DNA of 64,000 nt. Source: Maribacter vaceletii. GTDB taxonomy: Bacteria; Bacteroidota; Bacteroidia; Flavobacteriales; Flavobacteriaceae. Under the pieces are notes generated by a model that did not search any database, was not told the origin of the DNA, and worked only from the letters and a program-made list of their open reading frames with translations. The first letter of the stretch is position 1. Each line of letters opens with the position of its first letter. This document shows positions 16,916 through 25,196 of the stretch, piece by piece. The stretch spans positions 310,001 through 374,000 of the forward strand of contig NZ_RBIQ01000008.1 of NCBI RefSeq assembly GCF_003634105.1. The letters are read 5' to 3'. Both the position numbers and the translations under genes were made by a program.

Positions 16916-18763
16916 CTATTTTTCAATCTGATTCACAAAAAAAGGTTGCATTGTAGACGCTATAATAGCCTCCTTCATTATAGCTCCCGTTTCTTGTGTG
17001 TATGGTTGTTTTCTATGGAATGCACCAGCTTCTTCATTCTTCCAATGCTCTTGAAAAACAAATGTGTTTTCTTTTCCATTGATGCTGTAAAAATCGAAAC
17101 GGATATTACCTTCTTCTTGTCTAGTAAGCTCTGTATGCTTAATTAATTGTTTTACAAATTTTTCTTTATAACCTTCTTTTATTTCAAAAATGGAAAACAA
17201 TAAGACTTCATTATTGTCTACTTTAATTTGACTGAAATCATTAGTTGGTAACGGTTTTTCGTTATTTAAAAACAAGGTTTTAGGTGCTTCAATTAAAGCG
17301 GATTTTACGCGATCTGCAATTCCTCTTTGGTCTACCGCTTCAGAATGCGATTCTAAAGTCTTTTCTCCTTCATTTATTCCGAAGACCAAAAAATTCTCTA
17401 GATTGTTTTTATCTTGAAACAACTTCATCTCTAAAGTACCTTTCTCTTTACGAACCACATCTTGGTTTGCGAGCATTTCCTTTTTAAACAATTCAACCTT
17501 TTCTGGTTTTATTTTAAAGGTGGATAGGATAGTGATTTCTGGGTCTTTCTTTTTATCATAAACCACAGACATTCCTGTTCCTTTGTTTAAGATTAAGCGC
17601 ATTTTAGTGTCTGTAACATCAATCTGAATACAATCTGAACCTAAATCCATTGTTCCTAAAGTGCTTGTTCTACAGAAAAATTCATCTTGCCAATCCCAGG
17701 TTCCTTTTAATTCTTGTCCGCCAAAACTCCCTTTAATTATTCCGTCGCTAGTAGCTATAGACGTTCCGCCTTCATCACCATAATAATTGTCTGCTCCTTT
17801 TTCTATATACTCGGCTTTAGTAGTAACTCTATCCCAAGGTGTTGGTTTATACGCTACTAACTTATTGTCAAAAATATAAGGCGCATAAATAATTTTTCCG
17901 TCAGTGTTGATGTCTGCAATACCTTTTGAAGAAGCATCAATTAAATAGCTTTTATCTCCATCAAATGTGAATAATTGCCCCGTTGGATTACTGCTTGCCA
18001 ATAAAACGTCATTTATTGAAGTAACACCATCAAAAACTCCTTTTTTGTCTGAAGTTGCAATTAACTCTACCTTTTTAGAAGTAATATCAACATTGTATAG
18101 CGACCCAAAATCTTCAGGTTTCCACGTTGCACGCATCAATCCCTCTCCATTTTCTAACCCATAATTAGCAACAACTAAACTGTTGTTTTCTACATAAACA
18201 CCATTAGGAAATGGAATTTTATCAGACTGTAACCATACCACTAATTTATCATTCTCAATAGTGTAGATTTTACCTCCTGGAACATCAGAAATAAAAACTT
18301 GCCCTGTTTTTTGATTTATTGCTAAGTCATTTAAAGAACCTGCTTCGTTTGCTGCATAACTTTTTACAATGCTTCCGTTGTCTAAGTTTATAAGATGCAC
18401 TTGTTTTTGGTCGGCAACGTACAAGGTGTTTTCATAAATATCAGAGCCTGTTGGAGATGTTAATCCTGTTACCCAATTTAGGTTGTCTATAACACCATCT
18501 TTAGATACACGACTTATAAAACCGGGAGCAGGACCATTGGTATTGGAAACGTACAACCATTTATGATTAGTTGAAGCATATACAGATTCAGGCATTTTAA
18601 ACCCACCTATTTCCCATTTTATAGCTACAGAAAAATCGTTCGTAATTACGCTTCTACTTTCTTGAATTTCCGATACTTTCTCATTTTTAGGAGTTGTTTT
18701 GCCCTTGCACCCTGCAAGTATTAAAACAAACAACACGACTATTATATTTTTTAAATTTTTCAT
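16916..18763 (-). CDS. Lipoprotein: SMP-30/gluconolactonase-like propeller fused to two ABM domains
   Basis: 615 residues from the ATG at 18763; a longer frame to 18829 exists, but only the 18763 start puts a lipoprotein signal first (MKNLKNIIVVLFVLILAGCK, Cys19 lipidated). Domains: six-bladed SMP-30-type propeller, about 35-320 (YVSNTNGPAPGFISRVSKDG, GSLNDLAINQKTGQVFISDV); an 85-residue linker domain shared with the protein at 20326-21897 (GTWDWQDEFFCRT, VTDTKMRLILNKG); two antibiotic-biosynthesis-monooxygenase (ABM) domains, about 420-510 and 525-610 (TRQEEGNIRFDFY, FVFQEHWKNEEA). It probably sits in the cell envelope and handles a quinol or lactone. The fusion is unusual. Confidence 0.82.
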   Translation of the reverse strand: MKNLKNIIVVLFVLILAGCKGKTTPKNEKVSEIQESRSVITNDFSVAIKWEIGGFKMPESVYASTNHKWLYVSNTNGPAPGFISRVSKDGVIDNLNWVTGLTSPTGSDIYENTLYVADQKQVHLINLDNGSIVKSYAANEAGSLNDLAINQKTGQVFISDVPGGKIYTIENDKLVVWLQSDKIPFPNGVYVENNSLVVANYGLENGEGLMRATWKPEDFGSLYNVDITSKKVELIATSDKKGVFDGVTSINDVLLASSNPTGQLFTFDGDKSYLIDASSKGIADINTDGKIIYAPYIFDNKLVAYKPTPWDRVTTKAEYIEKGADNYYGDEGGTSIATSDGIIKGSFGGQELKGTWDWQDEFFCRTSTLGTMDLGSDCIQIDVTDTKMRLILNKGTGMSVVYDKKKDPEITILSTFKIKPEKVELFKKEMLANQDVVRKEKGTLEMKLFQDKNNLENFLVFGINEGEKTLESHSEAVDQRGIADRVKSALIEAPKTLFLNNEKPLPTNDFSQIKVDNNEVLLFSIFEIKEGYKEKFVKQLIKHTELTRQEEGNIRFDFYSINGKENTFVFQEHWKNEEAGAFHRKQPYTQETGAIMKEAIIASTMQPFFVNQIEK

Positions 18764-18831
18764 ATCTCTTCTATTTGATGTAATTATTCTGGTTTTATTC
18801 TCAAATTGAGCTACAACCTTTATCATCATTT

Positions 18832-19773
18832 TTATGATAATGTTACGATTACTTTACCCACTGTTCTTCCTTTTTCAACTTCGGTATGGGCAGTAGCCAT
18901 ATCTTCAAAAGCAAACGTCTTGTAAATGTTTGGTTTAATGGCACCGTTTTCTAGCATCCCTTTTAAGGTGTTCATATCTTTAGCGCTAGAATGCACCAAA
19001 ATGCCTGAAAGTGTCTTATGCTCTTTTTTAGCTAACGCTTCAACTTCTTCCAAATTAACACCAACTGTTGTATAAACGGTACCACCACTTTTTAAAATTT
19101 TTACCGAATTTTCAAGAACTTTTCCCCCTTGCGTATCTAACACAAAGTCGATATCCGATAAAACTTCTTCAAACTTTTGAGTGTGATAATCAATTGCGTT
19201 ATCTGCTCCAATAGAGGTAACAAATGCACCGTTTTTTGCCGAGGCAGTTGTGTTTACAAAAGCTCCCATTGCTTTTGCAATTTGGATAGCAAAATGACCA
19301 ACACCACCAGAACCTGCTTGTATTAGTACTTTATCACCTTTATTAATCCTTCCTTCTAAGATTTGCAGTGCAGTTAGAGCAGCTAAGGTTGTAGCCGCAG
19401 CTTCTTCAAAAGAGACGTTGTCTGGCATTGTAGCTAAATGTGCTTCTGGCGCAGCAACAAATTCCGCGTAAGCGTTACCTACACCAGGAAAGTTTACCAT
19501 ACCAAAGACCTTGTCTCCAACTTTTAAATTGGTGACATCGGTACCAACTTCTGTAACGGTTCCTGCTATGTCCCAGCCTAAAATAACAGGTCGTTTTTCT
19601 CCGTACATCATATTCAGCATCTTATCTTGATACTTTGGTTTTACATCTGCCGGGTTTAATGAAATAGCCTTTACCGCTACTAATACCTCGTTATCTTTTA
19701 TGCTTGGTTTTGCTACTTCTGCTAAATGAAGGTTTTCTGGTCCTCCTGCTTTTTCTAATACTATTGCTTTCAT
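18832..19773 (-). CDS. NADP-dependent quinone-oxidoreductase-like MDR protein
   Basis: A 313-residue zinc-less medium-chain reductase. The N-terminal GroES-like domain (AISLNPADVKPKYQD, VILGWDIAGTVTEVGTDV) is followed by the Rossmann segment VLIQAGSGGVGHFAIQIAKA. No structural zinc cysteines are seen, so quinone or enone reduction with NADPH is the likely reaction. Gap of 17 nt to the SnoaL lipoprotein gene upstream in the operon. One of three such genes in 18-36 kb. Confidence 0.87.
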   Translation of the reverse strand: MKAIVLEKAGGPENLHLAEVAKPSIKDNEVLVAVKAISLNPADVKPKYQDKMLNMMYGEKRPVILGWDIAGTVTEVGTDVTNLKVGDKVFGMVNFPGVGNAYAEFVAAPEAHLATMPDNVSFEEAAATTLAALTALQILEGRINKGDKVLIQAGSGGVGHFAIQIAKAMGAFVNTTASAKNGAFVTSIGADNAIDYHTQKFEEVLSDIDFVLDTQGGKVLENSVKILKSGGTVYTTVGVNLEEVEALAKKEHKTLSGILVHSSAKDMNTLKGMLENGAIKPNIYKTFAFEDMATAHTEVEKGRTVGKVIVTLS

Positions 19774-19790
19774 ATTGTGCGTTTTTTTGA

Positions 19791-20309
19791 TTAAAATAAT
19801 GGATTATCGTTAGCAGATTTGTCTCCCGCATTAAAAGTATTAAAGGCATCCCAATGCTCAGATATTTTACCATCTGTAACTCTAAACACATCCATTGTAG
19901 ATGTTCTGTTCCCGTCTTTTTCGGTAATTACTTGCACAAAAACAAGGTCTTTTTCAGCAATTACAAGGTTAAAATTTAGCTTATACTTCGGAGTATCTTT
20001 AAACCAAATCGGAAGCATTTTTTGCAATGCCTCTCTACCATCGGCAACATTGGGATTGTGCTGTACATAGACCGGACCTACATATTTATCCATATTTTGA
20101 TAATTCTGATTACCGAAAAGGTCTTGATAAAAATCTGTTACCAATTTTTTATTTGCTTCTAAGGTTGCTTTCTCCTCTTTTTGAGTAGATATTTGAGTCT
20201 CAAGACGTGAGATATTTTCTTTTAGTTTTTTTGACTCAGCTGAGTTGTCTGTACAAGAGGCTAATAAAATTGTGCCTAAAACTATTATTGATAATTGTAT
20301 TTTTTTCAT
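19791..20309 (-). CDS. SnoaL/NTF2-like lipoprotein
   Basis: 172 residues from the ATG at 20309. The 20345 start of a longer frame overlaps the previous gene and hides the signal; the 20309 start gives MKKIQLSIIVLGTILLASCT, a lipoprotein signal with Cys19. Residues 22-50 form a short coiled coil (KLKENISRLETQISTQKEEK). Residues 50-165 are a SnoaL-like cone (VTDFYQDLFGNQNYQNMDKY, YVQHNPNVADGREAL, DVFRVTDGKISEHWDAFN), a fold seen in polyketide cyclases and many small-molecule isomerases. Probably anchored in the periplasm with the propeller proteins of the same operon. Confidence 0.82.
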   Translation of the reverse strand: MKKIQLSIIVLGTILLASCTDNSAESKKLKENISRLETQISTQKEEKATLEANKKLVTDFYQDLFGNQNYQNMDKYVGPVYVQHNPNVADGREALQKMLPIWFKDTPKYKLNFNLVIAEKDLVFVQVITEKDGNRTSTMDVFRVTDGKISEHWDAFNTFNAGDKSANDNPLF

Positions 20310-20325
20310 AATATTTATTTTTAAA

Positions 20326-21897
20326 TTATTTTTTATTGTAGACAACGGTAATTCCCTTGCCTTGCTTAAGTGTTAAGCGCATTTTGGTATCTGTAACTTC
20401 AATTACAAGTTCATCATACCCTAAATCTATATCTCCGATTTTGCTAGTTCTGGTGAAGAAGTTATTTTTCCAATCCCAAGTCCCTGTCAAAACTTTACCT
20501 CCAAAAACTCCAAATATTTGACCATCGTGAGTAGCAACAGATTGTCCGTCTTTGTCACCATAGAAATTATCGGCAGCCAACTTTAAATATTCTTCTTTTG
20601 TGTTTATTCGTTTCCAATTTTCATCTACAGGTATGGCTTCACTAATAGTTGATGGAAGTGTGTAAGATGCTATTGAATTACTAAATAGAACAGGAGTAAA
20701 TAACACATTGTTTTCTATAGTAATATCTGCTAAACCTTTCGGGAAGTTTCCAATTAATTGTCGCGTATTCTCATTTATAAAAAACAAATCACTAACCGTA
20801 CCTCCTGTTACTAAAAAACCATCATTAACAGCAGTTAAACCGTCTAGGGCTCCTAGTTGACAACTGCTTTTAAACCGTGTTATCGTTTTATCTTTTAGGT
20901 TAACTTTATATAGACTGCCAAACTTATCTGGTGAAATTTCTAAGGTCAATTCTTCACCAAAATTTGCAATAACTAAGTCTTCATTTTGAATATAAAGTCC
21001 GTTTGGATGCTTAATTTCCGGGGATTGAAACCAAATCTCTAATTTGTTATTTACTAATGTGAAAATTTTACCACTTGCTATATCAGAGATAAAAACCTGT
21101 CCGTTTTTAGAAACCACGACATCATTTAATGACACAACATCTGGAGAAGTAATACTATTTACGACTTTACCTTTTTTAACATTGATAATATGTAGCTCCT
21201 TACCATCGCCAACGTATAATTTGTCTTGATATAGTGCTAAGCCTGCTGGCGAATTTAAACCAGTTACCCATTTGTAATTATCAACTTTTCCGTCCTTTGA
21301 AATTCTACTTATATACCCTTTGCTATTTTGATTTACGTTAGAAACATACAACCAATTCTCTGTTGGCGATGCCACAATTGATTCAGGCATAGAAAAGCCA
21401 TCTAACTCCCAGTTTTTAACTAGCTGCTGTGTTGTATTTATGTAATTAGATGCTGTATAGTTTGTTTCTTCTAAAACTTCCTTTAAAGTAAAAATGCCAT
21501 TATTTGCAGCTGGAAAGCCCGTATACAAGCTCAACAAAATCATAGTTTCTGAAATCTCATTTGGCGTAGCACCTAAATTTAAGGCAGCCTTTATATGCGA
21601 CTTTAACTGCGATTTTGCATTAGCTTGTGTAGTAAGACTAGCTATGATTAATAATTCTTTGGTTTTAAAATCTATGCCTTTTCTGTTATAAATTTCTCCA
21701 AAACCATAGCGAATAATATAATCTGCCATATCTGGAGAGACACTTTTAAAAGCTGCTTCTAATCCTTTTGCAGCGCCTTCACCATTAACCTCATTAACAA
21801 TTTTTACGCCTATTTTATAGTTGTCTTCTTTTGTGTTTTGCGCAATACCTGCAAAAGAGAAAGACAATGCTAAAACTAAAATTATGTACTTTTTCAT
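20326..21897 (-). CDS. Secreted carboxymuconolactone-decarboxylase-like domain fused to an SMP-30-like propeller
   Basis: A 523-residue protein with a signal peptide (MKKYIILVLALSFSFAGIAQ). Residues 25-145 are an AhpD/CMD-like helical domain (GIDFKTKELLIIASLTTQAN, LNLGATPNEISETMILLSLY) without the AhpD Cys pair. Residues about 160-430 are an SMP-30/gluconolactonase-like propeller, followed by the 85-residue module shared with the lipoprotein at 16916-18763 (GTWDWKNNFFTRT, VTDTKMRLTLKQG). CMD-type enzymes act on gamma-carboxymuconolactone and related compounds, and SMP-30 proteins open lactones, so a lactone pathway outside the cytoplasm is a reasonable guess. It starts 7 nt after the BudA-like gene. 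Confidence 0.82.
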   Translation of the reverse strand: MKKYIILVLALSFSFAGIAQNTKEDNYKIGVKIVNEVNGEGAAKGLEAAFKSVSPDMADYIIRYGFGEIYNRKGIDFKTKELLIIASLTTQANAKSQLKSHIKAALNLGATPNEISETMILLSLYTGFPAANNGIFTLKEVLEETNYTASNYINTTQQLVKNWELDGFSMPESIVASPTENWLYVSNVNQNSKGYISRISKDGKVDNYKWVTGLNSPAGLALYQDKLYVGDGKELHIINVKKGKVVNSITSPDVVSLNDVVVSKNGQVFISDIASGKIFTLVNNKLEIWFQSPEIKHPNGLYIQNEDLVIANFGEELTLEISPDKFGSLYKVNLKDKTITRFKSSCQLGALDGLTAVNDGFLVTGGTVSDLFFINENTRQLIGNFPKGLADITIENNVLFTPVLFSNSIASYTLPSTISEAIPVDENWKRINTKEEYLKLAADNFYGDKDGQSVATHDGQIFGVFGGKVLTGTWDWKNNFFTRTSKIGDIDLGYDELVIEVTDTKMRLTLKQGKGITVVYNKK

Positions 21898-21904
21898 AAT
21901 CTTC

Positions 21905-22765
21905 TTATTTTCCGTTTTGTTTCGCCGTAGCTTTTGGAGCTGCGCCTTGTTTTAACGTTTTGTTTCTGAATTTTTCAGTTTGGGGAAGCTGCAAGTTTAC
22001 TTGGTTTATTTCTTGAATTTCAACTTGAAGTTTATCAAACTTGATATCTTCTAAATGTCCTCCCAGCGTTATATCTTCAGATAAAAAGTGAAAGTGCATT
22101 CCCGGTATCACTACGTTTCCAATATAATCTGGCGTAAATAAGCCTACTAAAGTTCCTTTAATATTTTCTCTAGTATACATTACTCTTGTATCTAAATATT
22201 CAAATAGAGAAACATCTTCATTTTCTACTTTATGTGCCGATGCCATTTTTAGATATCCAAACTCTCCTTTAATTCTGTAGGCATAAAAACTATTTTTAGA
22301 AGTAGAGTATTTTTGAAGTTCTTTGTTTAGTTCTTCGTAAGAGACAATGTTTTCAACGGTTACCGTTTTTTTAGGTTGAAAATTTATCATCGTCATATTA
22401 GGTGATTCTAAATCTTCTGGAGCCTCTTTAATTCCGCCTTCCGCATCAATAGTATATACCACACCATCTACAGCAACCAACTCACCTGCTAGGTGATTAA
22501 CGGTTCCGATACCAATATTACCTTGCTGTACCATTTGTTCTGGCGTAAAATCACCTTCATATATACTATTTAACAATGCAACCGTGGGTGCATATTGATG
22601 AATGGTATTTTCTGTATGTGGTGCTAATCCGTTTTCATCTACGTTGTGTGGATGTGGGTGTTTGTGATCGTGCGTTTCTAGCATTGAAACAACCTCTTTT
22701 TTGTCCTGATTTCCGCAGCTTGCTAAAATTGCCAAGGAAAATAATAGAATTGCTTTTTTCATCAT
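21905..22765 (-). CDS. budA: Alpha-acetolactate decarboxylase, predicted lipoprotein
   Basis: A 286-residue protein with a lipoprotein signal (LAILASC, Cys17) and then a His-rich linker (THDHKHPHPH, 31-40). The enzyme body is typical acetolactate decarboxylase: QYAPTVALLNSIYEGDFT, NIGIGTVNHLAGEL, YRIKGEFGYLK with the conserved Arg164, and the zinc site His224, His226, His237 (GMHFHFLSED, GGH), with the 2- and 11-residue spacing of the Bacillus enzyme. The known reaction makes acetoin from acetolactate. No acetolactate synthase gene is nearby and the operon otherwise looks like quinone or lactone chemistry, so the real substrate may differ. Confidence 0.85.
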   Translation of the reverse strand: MMKKAILLFSLAILASCGNQDKKEVVSMLETHDHKHPHPHNVDENGLAPHTENTIHQYAPTVALLNSIYEGDFTPEQMVQQGNIGIGTVNHLAGELVAVDGVVYTIDAEGGIKEAPEDLESPNMTMINFQPKKTVTVENIVSYEELNKELQKYSTSKNSFYAYRIKGEFGYLKMASAHKVENEDVSLFEYLDTRVMYTRENIKGTLVGLFTPDYIGNVVIPGMHFHFLSEDITLGGHLEDIKFDKLQVEIQEINQVNLQLPQTEKFRNKTLKQGAAPKATAKQNGK

Positions 22766-22794
22766 AGTGCTTTTTAGTTGATTACTGATTTCTC

Positions 22795-23418
22795 TTAAAT
22801 TTCTTTTACAAAATTCATATACTGCTTTAAATCACCTATCACAGCTTCTTCCATCAGTTTGCCTGTTTTTACTGCATAAGGTTGATTAAAGTGAATGTCC
22901 CAAACATCAGATTCTTTTCTCCAATGCTCATAAACTGCTAGGGTATCTTCTTGATTATCTACTGTATATAAATCAAAAAGGATGTTGCCTTCTTCCTCTT
23001 TTCTTGTGTGGATAATGTGATCTTCAAACTGTTCAAGAAGTGCTTCTCTAAATTCAGTTCTTAGTTTAAAAATGAAGAAAATTATAAATACTTCATCTTC
23101 AGGATTTGCAGATTTAGAATGGTCTGGAAGCGGATTAGTATCGCCTAAAAAGTAGAAATCAGGAGCCGACTGTAAGGCGGTCTGTCCTACTTCCATTAAC
23201 TTTTTGGTATGAGGTTCGTTATCGTGAGATGTAATAGCAGCTTTGTCTGCCCAACGTTCGTAAACAAAAAACACATTGTCTTCTGCTTTAGATACAAATA
23301 CTCTAATCTCTTTATTACCAGCTTCTTTTTGTGTTGCCGCTTGTGCTTCTTTGAGCGTTGCTACAAACGTATCTTTGTGTTCTGGTTTTGCTGTAAATTT
23401 TACTATTGTACTTTTCAT
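22795..23418 (-). CDS. Tandem ABM-domain putative quinol monooxygenase
   Basis: A 207-residue protein with two antibiotic-biosynthesis-monooxygenase (dimeric alpha-beta barrel) domains, about 1-95 (VKFTAKPEHKDTFVATLKEA, FVYERWADKAAI) and 105-207 (TRKEEEGNILFDLY, DTLAVYEHWRKESDVWDIHF). No signal peptide, so cytoplasmic. The two domains together may form one barrel dimer. Related YgiN-type proteins oxidise quinols or catechols without cofactor. The second domain matches the last ABM domain of the lipoprotein at 16916-18763, suggesting duplication within the operon. Confidence 0.83.
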   Translation of the reverse strand: MKSTIVKFTAKPEHKDTFVATLKEAQAATQKEAGNKEIRVFVSKAEDNVFFVYERWADKAAITSHDNEPHTKKLMEVGQTALQSAPDFYFLGDTNPLPDHSKSANPEDEVFIIFFIFKLRTEFREALLEQFEDHIIHTRKEEEGNILFDLYTVDNQEDTLAVYEHWRKESDVWDIHFNQPYAVKTGKLMEEAVIGDLKQYMNFVKEI

Positions 23419-23447
23419 AATAATGTTCTTTATAATTGAATTATATT

Positions 23448-24296
23448 TTATTTTAATGGAGTAAGTGGTACTTTTTGAATGATTGTAACTTCTTTTATTT
23501 TTGCAAACCTATCATTTGGATTATCCTGTACAATCCAATGGTGTGAAGTAGTTGCGGTTAATTTTTGACCTTCTTTTGTTACTCCTTTCCAAACAAAATC
23601 TACTTTGACTTCATATTCATTTTCTGAAATTACTTTTACAGTAAAGTTCTCTGGAAAATGACTGCTTTCCTTCAATTGTTTTGGTGTTCCGTTTAACCAT
23701 TGTTCTAATTGCTCTATGGTAACAATAGGCTCGCTGTTAGTTGAAAAATTAAGTTTAAAACCATCTGCTAATACTTCTTTAAAAGGCGCAACATTACCAT
23801 CTAACTGTTCCATATTTAAGAGCCAGTAATGCACAAGAGATAACATTCGGTTTTCTGGATACGCATCCTCAAACGTTGGATTTTTAATCTCTCCAGTAGG
23901 GTTAATATTGATTTCTGTAAATACAGGTAAAAGTGCACCAGGAACCTCTTTTAAAAATGTGCTGTAATGCAAAGGATAACTGTCATTAGAACCGTCTGAC
24001 TTTAAATTTTGATATATAATGTCAGCTTCTAAATTAATAGAACCGTTCTCTAATTTATTAACTTCTATATTTTGAATATGATGCGCATTCTTCCATCCTT
24101 TATAAACTTTTAATCTTTCAGGATAATTTTCTTTGCCTTGCATTTCTCCAGCTGCAGATTTCATTTTTATATCCTCTGCTAAAATTTCTAACTGATTTTC
24201 TAGTCGCTGTTTGTTTTCAATATCACGTTCATAAAAAAGATACCAACGGTGATATTGTACAATAGCTGCGTGAACAATTTTTGTGTTTGTTTCCAT
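23448..24296 (-). CDS. Protein with two probable SnoaL/NTF2-like domains, function unknown
   Basis: A 282-residue cytoplasmic protein. Two halves of about 135 residues each look like an NTF2/SnoaL cone: residues 1-130 (IVHAAIVQYHRWYLFYERDI, GSINLEADIIYQ) and 150-275 (RMLSLVHYWLLNMEQLDG, YEVKVDFVWKGVTKEGQKLT, HHWIVQDNPNDRFAKIKEV). The assignment is by pattern of helices and sheets and the HHW motif only. It is second in the operon, 21 nt after the nitroreductase, so it probably binds or isomerises an intermediate of the same chemistry. Confidence 0.6.
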   Translation of the reverse strand: METNTKIVHAAIVQYHRWYLFYERDIENKQRLENQLEILAEDIKMKSAAGEMQGKENYPERLKVYKGWKNAHHIQNIEVNKLENGSINLEADIIYQNLKSDGSNDSYPLHYSTFLKEVPGALLPVFTEININPTGEIKNPTFEDAYPENRMLSLVHYWLLNMEQLDGNVAPFKEVLADGFKLNFSTNSEPIVTIEQLEQWLNGTPKQLKESSHFPENFTVKVISENEYEVKVDFVWKGVTKEGQKLTATTSHHWIVQDNPNDRFAKIKEVTIIQKVPLTPLK

Positions 24297-24317
24297 AATT
24301 ATTAGCTTTTAAGATTA

Positions 24318-24971
24318 TTATAATTGAGTGATAACTGTTTCTTCAGGAAACCTTGACTTTGGTAATTTTGCATTAAAGTCACTGTCTTTTCTATAACCTA
24401 AAGACACAACTGCTAGCGCTGTGAAGCCTTTTTCGCGTAAGCCAAACTCTTCATCTAAGGCTTTTACATCTACACCTTCCATTGGGCAAGCATCAATACC
24501 TAAGGTTGCTGCACCTAATAAAAGTGCGCCCATATTTAAATACACTTGCTTCTCCATCCAGTGTGGTAAATCTTTAAGGTCGTAGCGATGAATATTTGCG
24601 AATAGCATACGACCACCGTGCATTTGATCTTTAAACTCTTGTGCTGCAAAGCGACCATCTTGGTCTTCTTGCTCCAAAATACTGTTCATATAATCTTCGT
24701 CTGCATCAGTTCGAGCTGCGATAACAATTACGTGAGATGCGTTTAAGACTTTCGGTATATTGAATTTGAAAAATCCTTGTGTGCCTTTTGCGATACGTTC
24801 TTTGCCTTCTTGAGTATCTGCAATTAAAAAATGCCAAGGTTGTAGGTTTACACTAGAAGGACTTAAACGCAGTACATCTTTTATTTGTTGAAAATCTGCA
24901 TCTGATATTTTCTTAGTTGCATCAAATTCTTTTGCTGAGTAGCGGTTGTTTAATATATCTGTTAGATTCAT
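24318..24971 (-). CDS. NAD(P)H-dependent nitroreductase-family oxidoreductase (first gene of HxlR operon)
   Basis: A 217-residue FMN nitroreductase of the NfsB/YodC type: NRYSAKEFD, LRLSPSSVNLQPWHFLIADT, MGALLLGAATLGIDACPMEG and VVSLGYRKDSDFNAKLPKSR. Predicted reaction: two-electron reduction of quinones or nitro compounds. It is the first gene after a well-formed promoter (-7 at 25022-25029, -33 at 25050-25052, minus strand) facing away from the HxlR gene. This HxlR/nitroreductase arrangement recalls Bacillus YodB with YodC and HypR with HypO. Confidence 0.88.
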   Translation of the reverse strand: MNLTDILNNRYSAKEFDATKKISDADFQQIKDVLRLSPSSVNLQPWHFLIADTQEGKERIAKGTQGFFKFNIPKVLNASHVIVIAARTDADEDYMNSILEQEDQDGRFAAQEFKDQMHGGRMLFANIHRYDLKDLPHWMEKQVYLNMGALLLGAATLGIDACPMEGVDVKALDEEFGLREKGFTALAVVSLGYRKDSDFNAKLPKSRFPEETVITQL

Positions 24972-25021
24972 TTTATTATTTTTTTAATCTGTTGATTATT
25001 AATACTATCAAAATTATAGTG

Positions 25022-25052
25022 CAAATATAGATATAGGGTTGATACGTGTCAA
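25022..25052 (-). promoter_or_regulatory. Promoter of the nine-gene operon
   Basis: On the minus strand, TTG (25050-25052) and TATATTTG (25022-25029) are separated by exactly 20 nt, a good Bacteroidetes promoter. The transcript would start about 40 nt before the nitroreductase ATG at 24971. An AGTATAGTAT element (25065-25074), like part of the HxlR operator, lies just upstream. Confidence 0.85.
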
Positions 25053-25127
25053 TAACGGTCAAGAAGTATAGTATGAAAATATAATTCTAAATAACTGATA
25101 TACAGTTTTATATACAAAAAATATTTT

Positions 25128-25158
25128 ACTATAAAAAGTATAGTTGCATACTATAGTA
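25128..25158. promoter_or_regulatory. HxlR operator region with palindromes
   Basis: ACTATA-AAAAG-TATAGT (25128-25144) and the perfect palindrome TACTATAGTA (25149-25158) lie around the -33 element of the HxlR gene. A related copy, AGTATAGTAT, is at 25065-25074 near the divergent promoter. Palindromes with 5-nt spacing are usual for dimeric winged-helix HxlR proteins. Binding is inferred. Confidence 0.75.
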
Positions 25159-25174
25159 AAGCTTATTATCTTTG
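25144..25174 (+). promoter_or_regulatory. Promoter of the HxlR regulator gene
   Basis: TTG (25144-25146) and TATCTTTG (25167-25174) with a 20-nt spacer form a near-ideal Bacteroidetes promoter, overlapped by the palindromes at 25128-25158, so the regulator probably represses itself. Confidence 0.85.
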
Positions 25175-25196
25175 TCATATATTTAATATTTAAGAA

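Noticed and set aside
18764-18829. N-terminal extension of the propeller-ABM lipoprotein
   Set aside because: It would bury the lipoprotein signal that begins at 18763.
19691-19891. A 66-codon minus-strand frame between the MDR and SnoaL genes
   Set aside because: It overlaps two well-supported genes in another frame.
22795-23418. Heme-degrading monooxygenase (IsdG type) for the double ABM protein
   Set aside because: No heme genes are nearby, and the operon context favours quinol-type substrates.
25128-25158. CRISPR-like or tandem repeat
   Set aside because: It is only a pair of operator palindromes within one promoter region.
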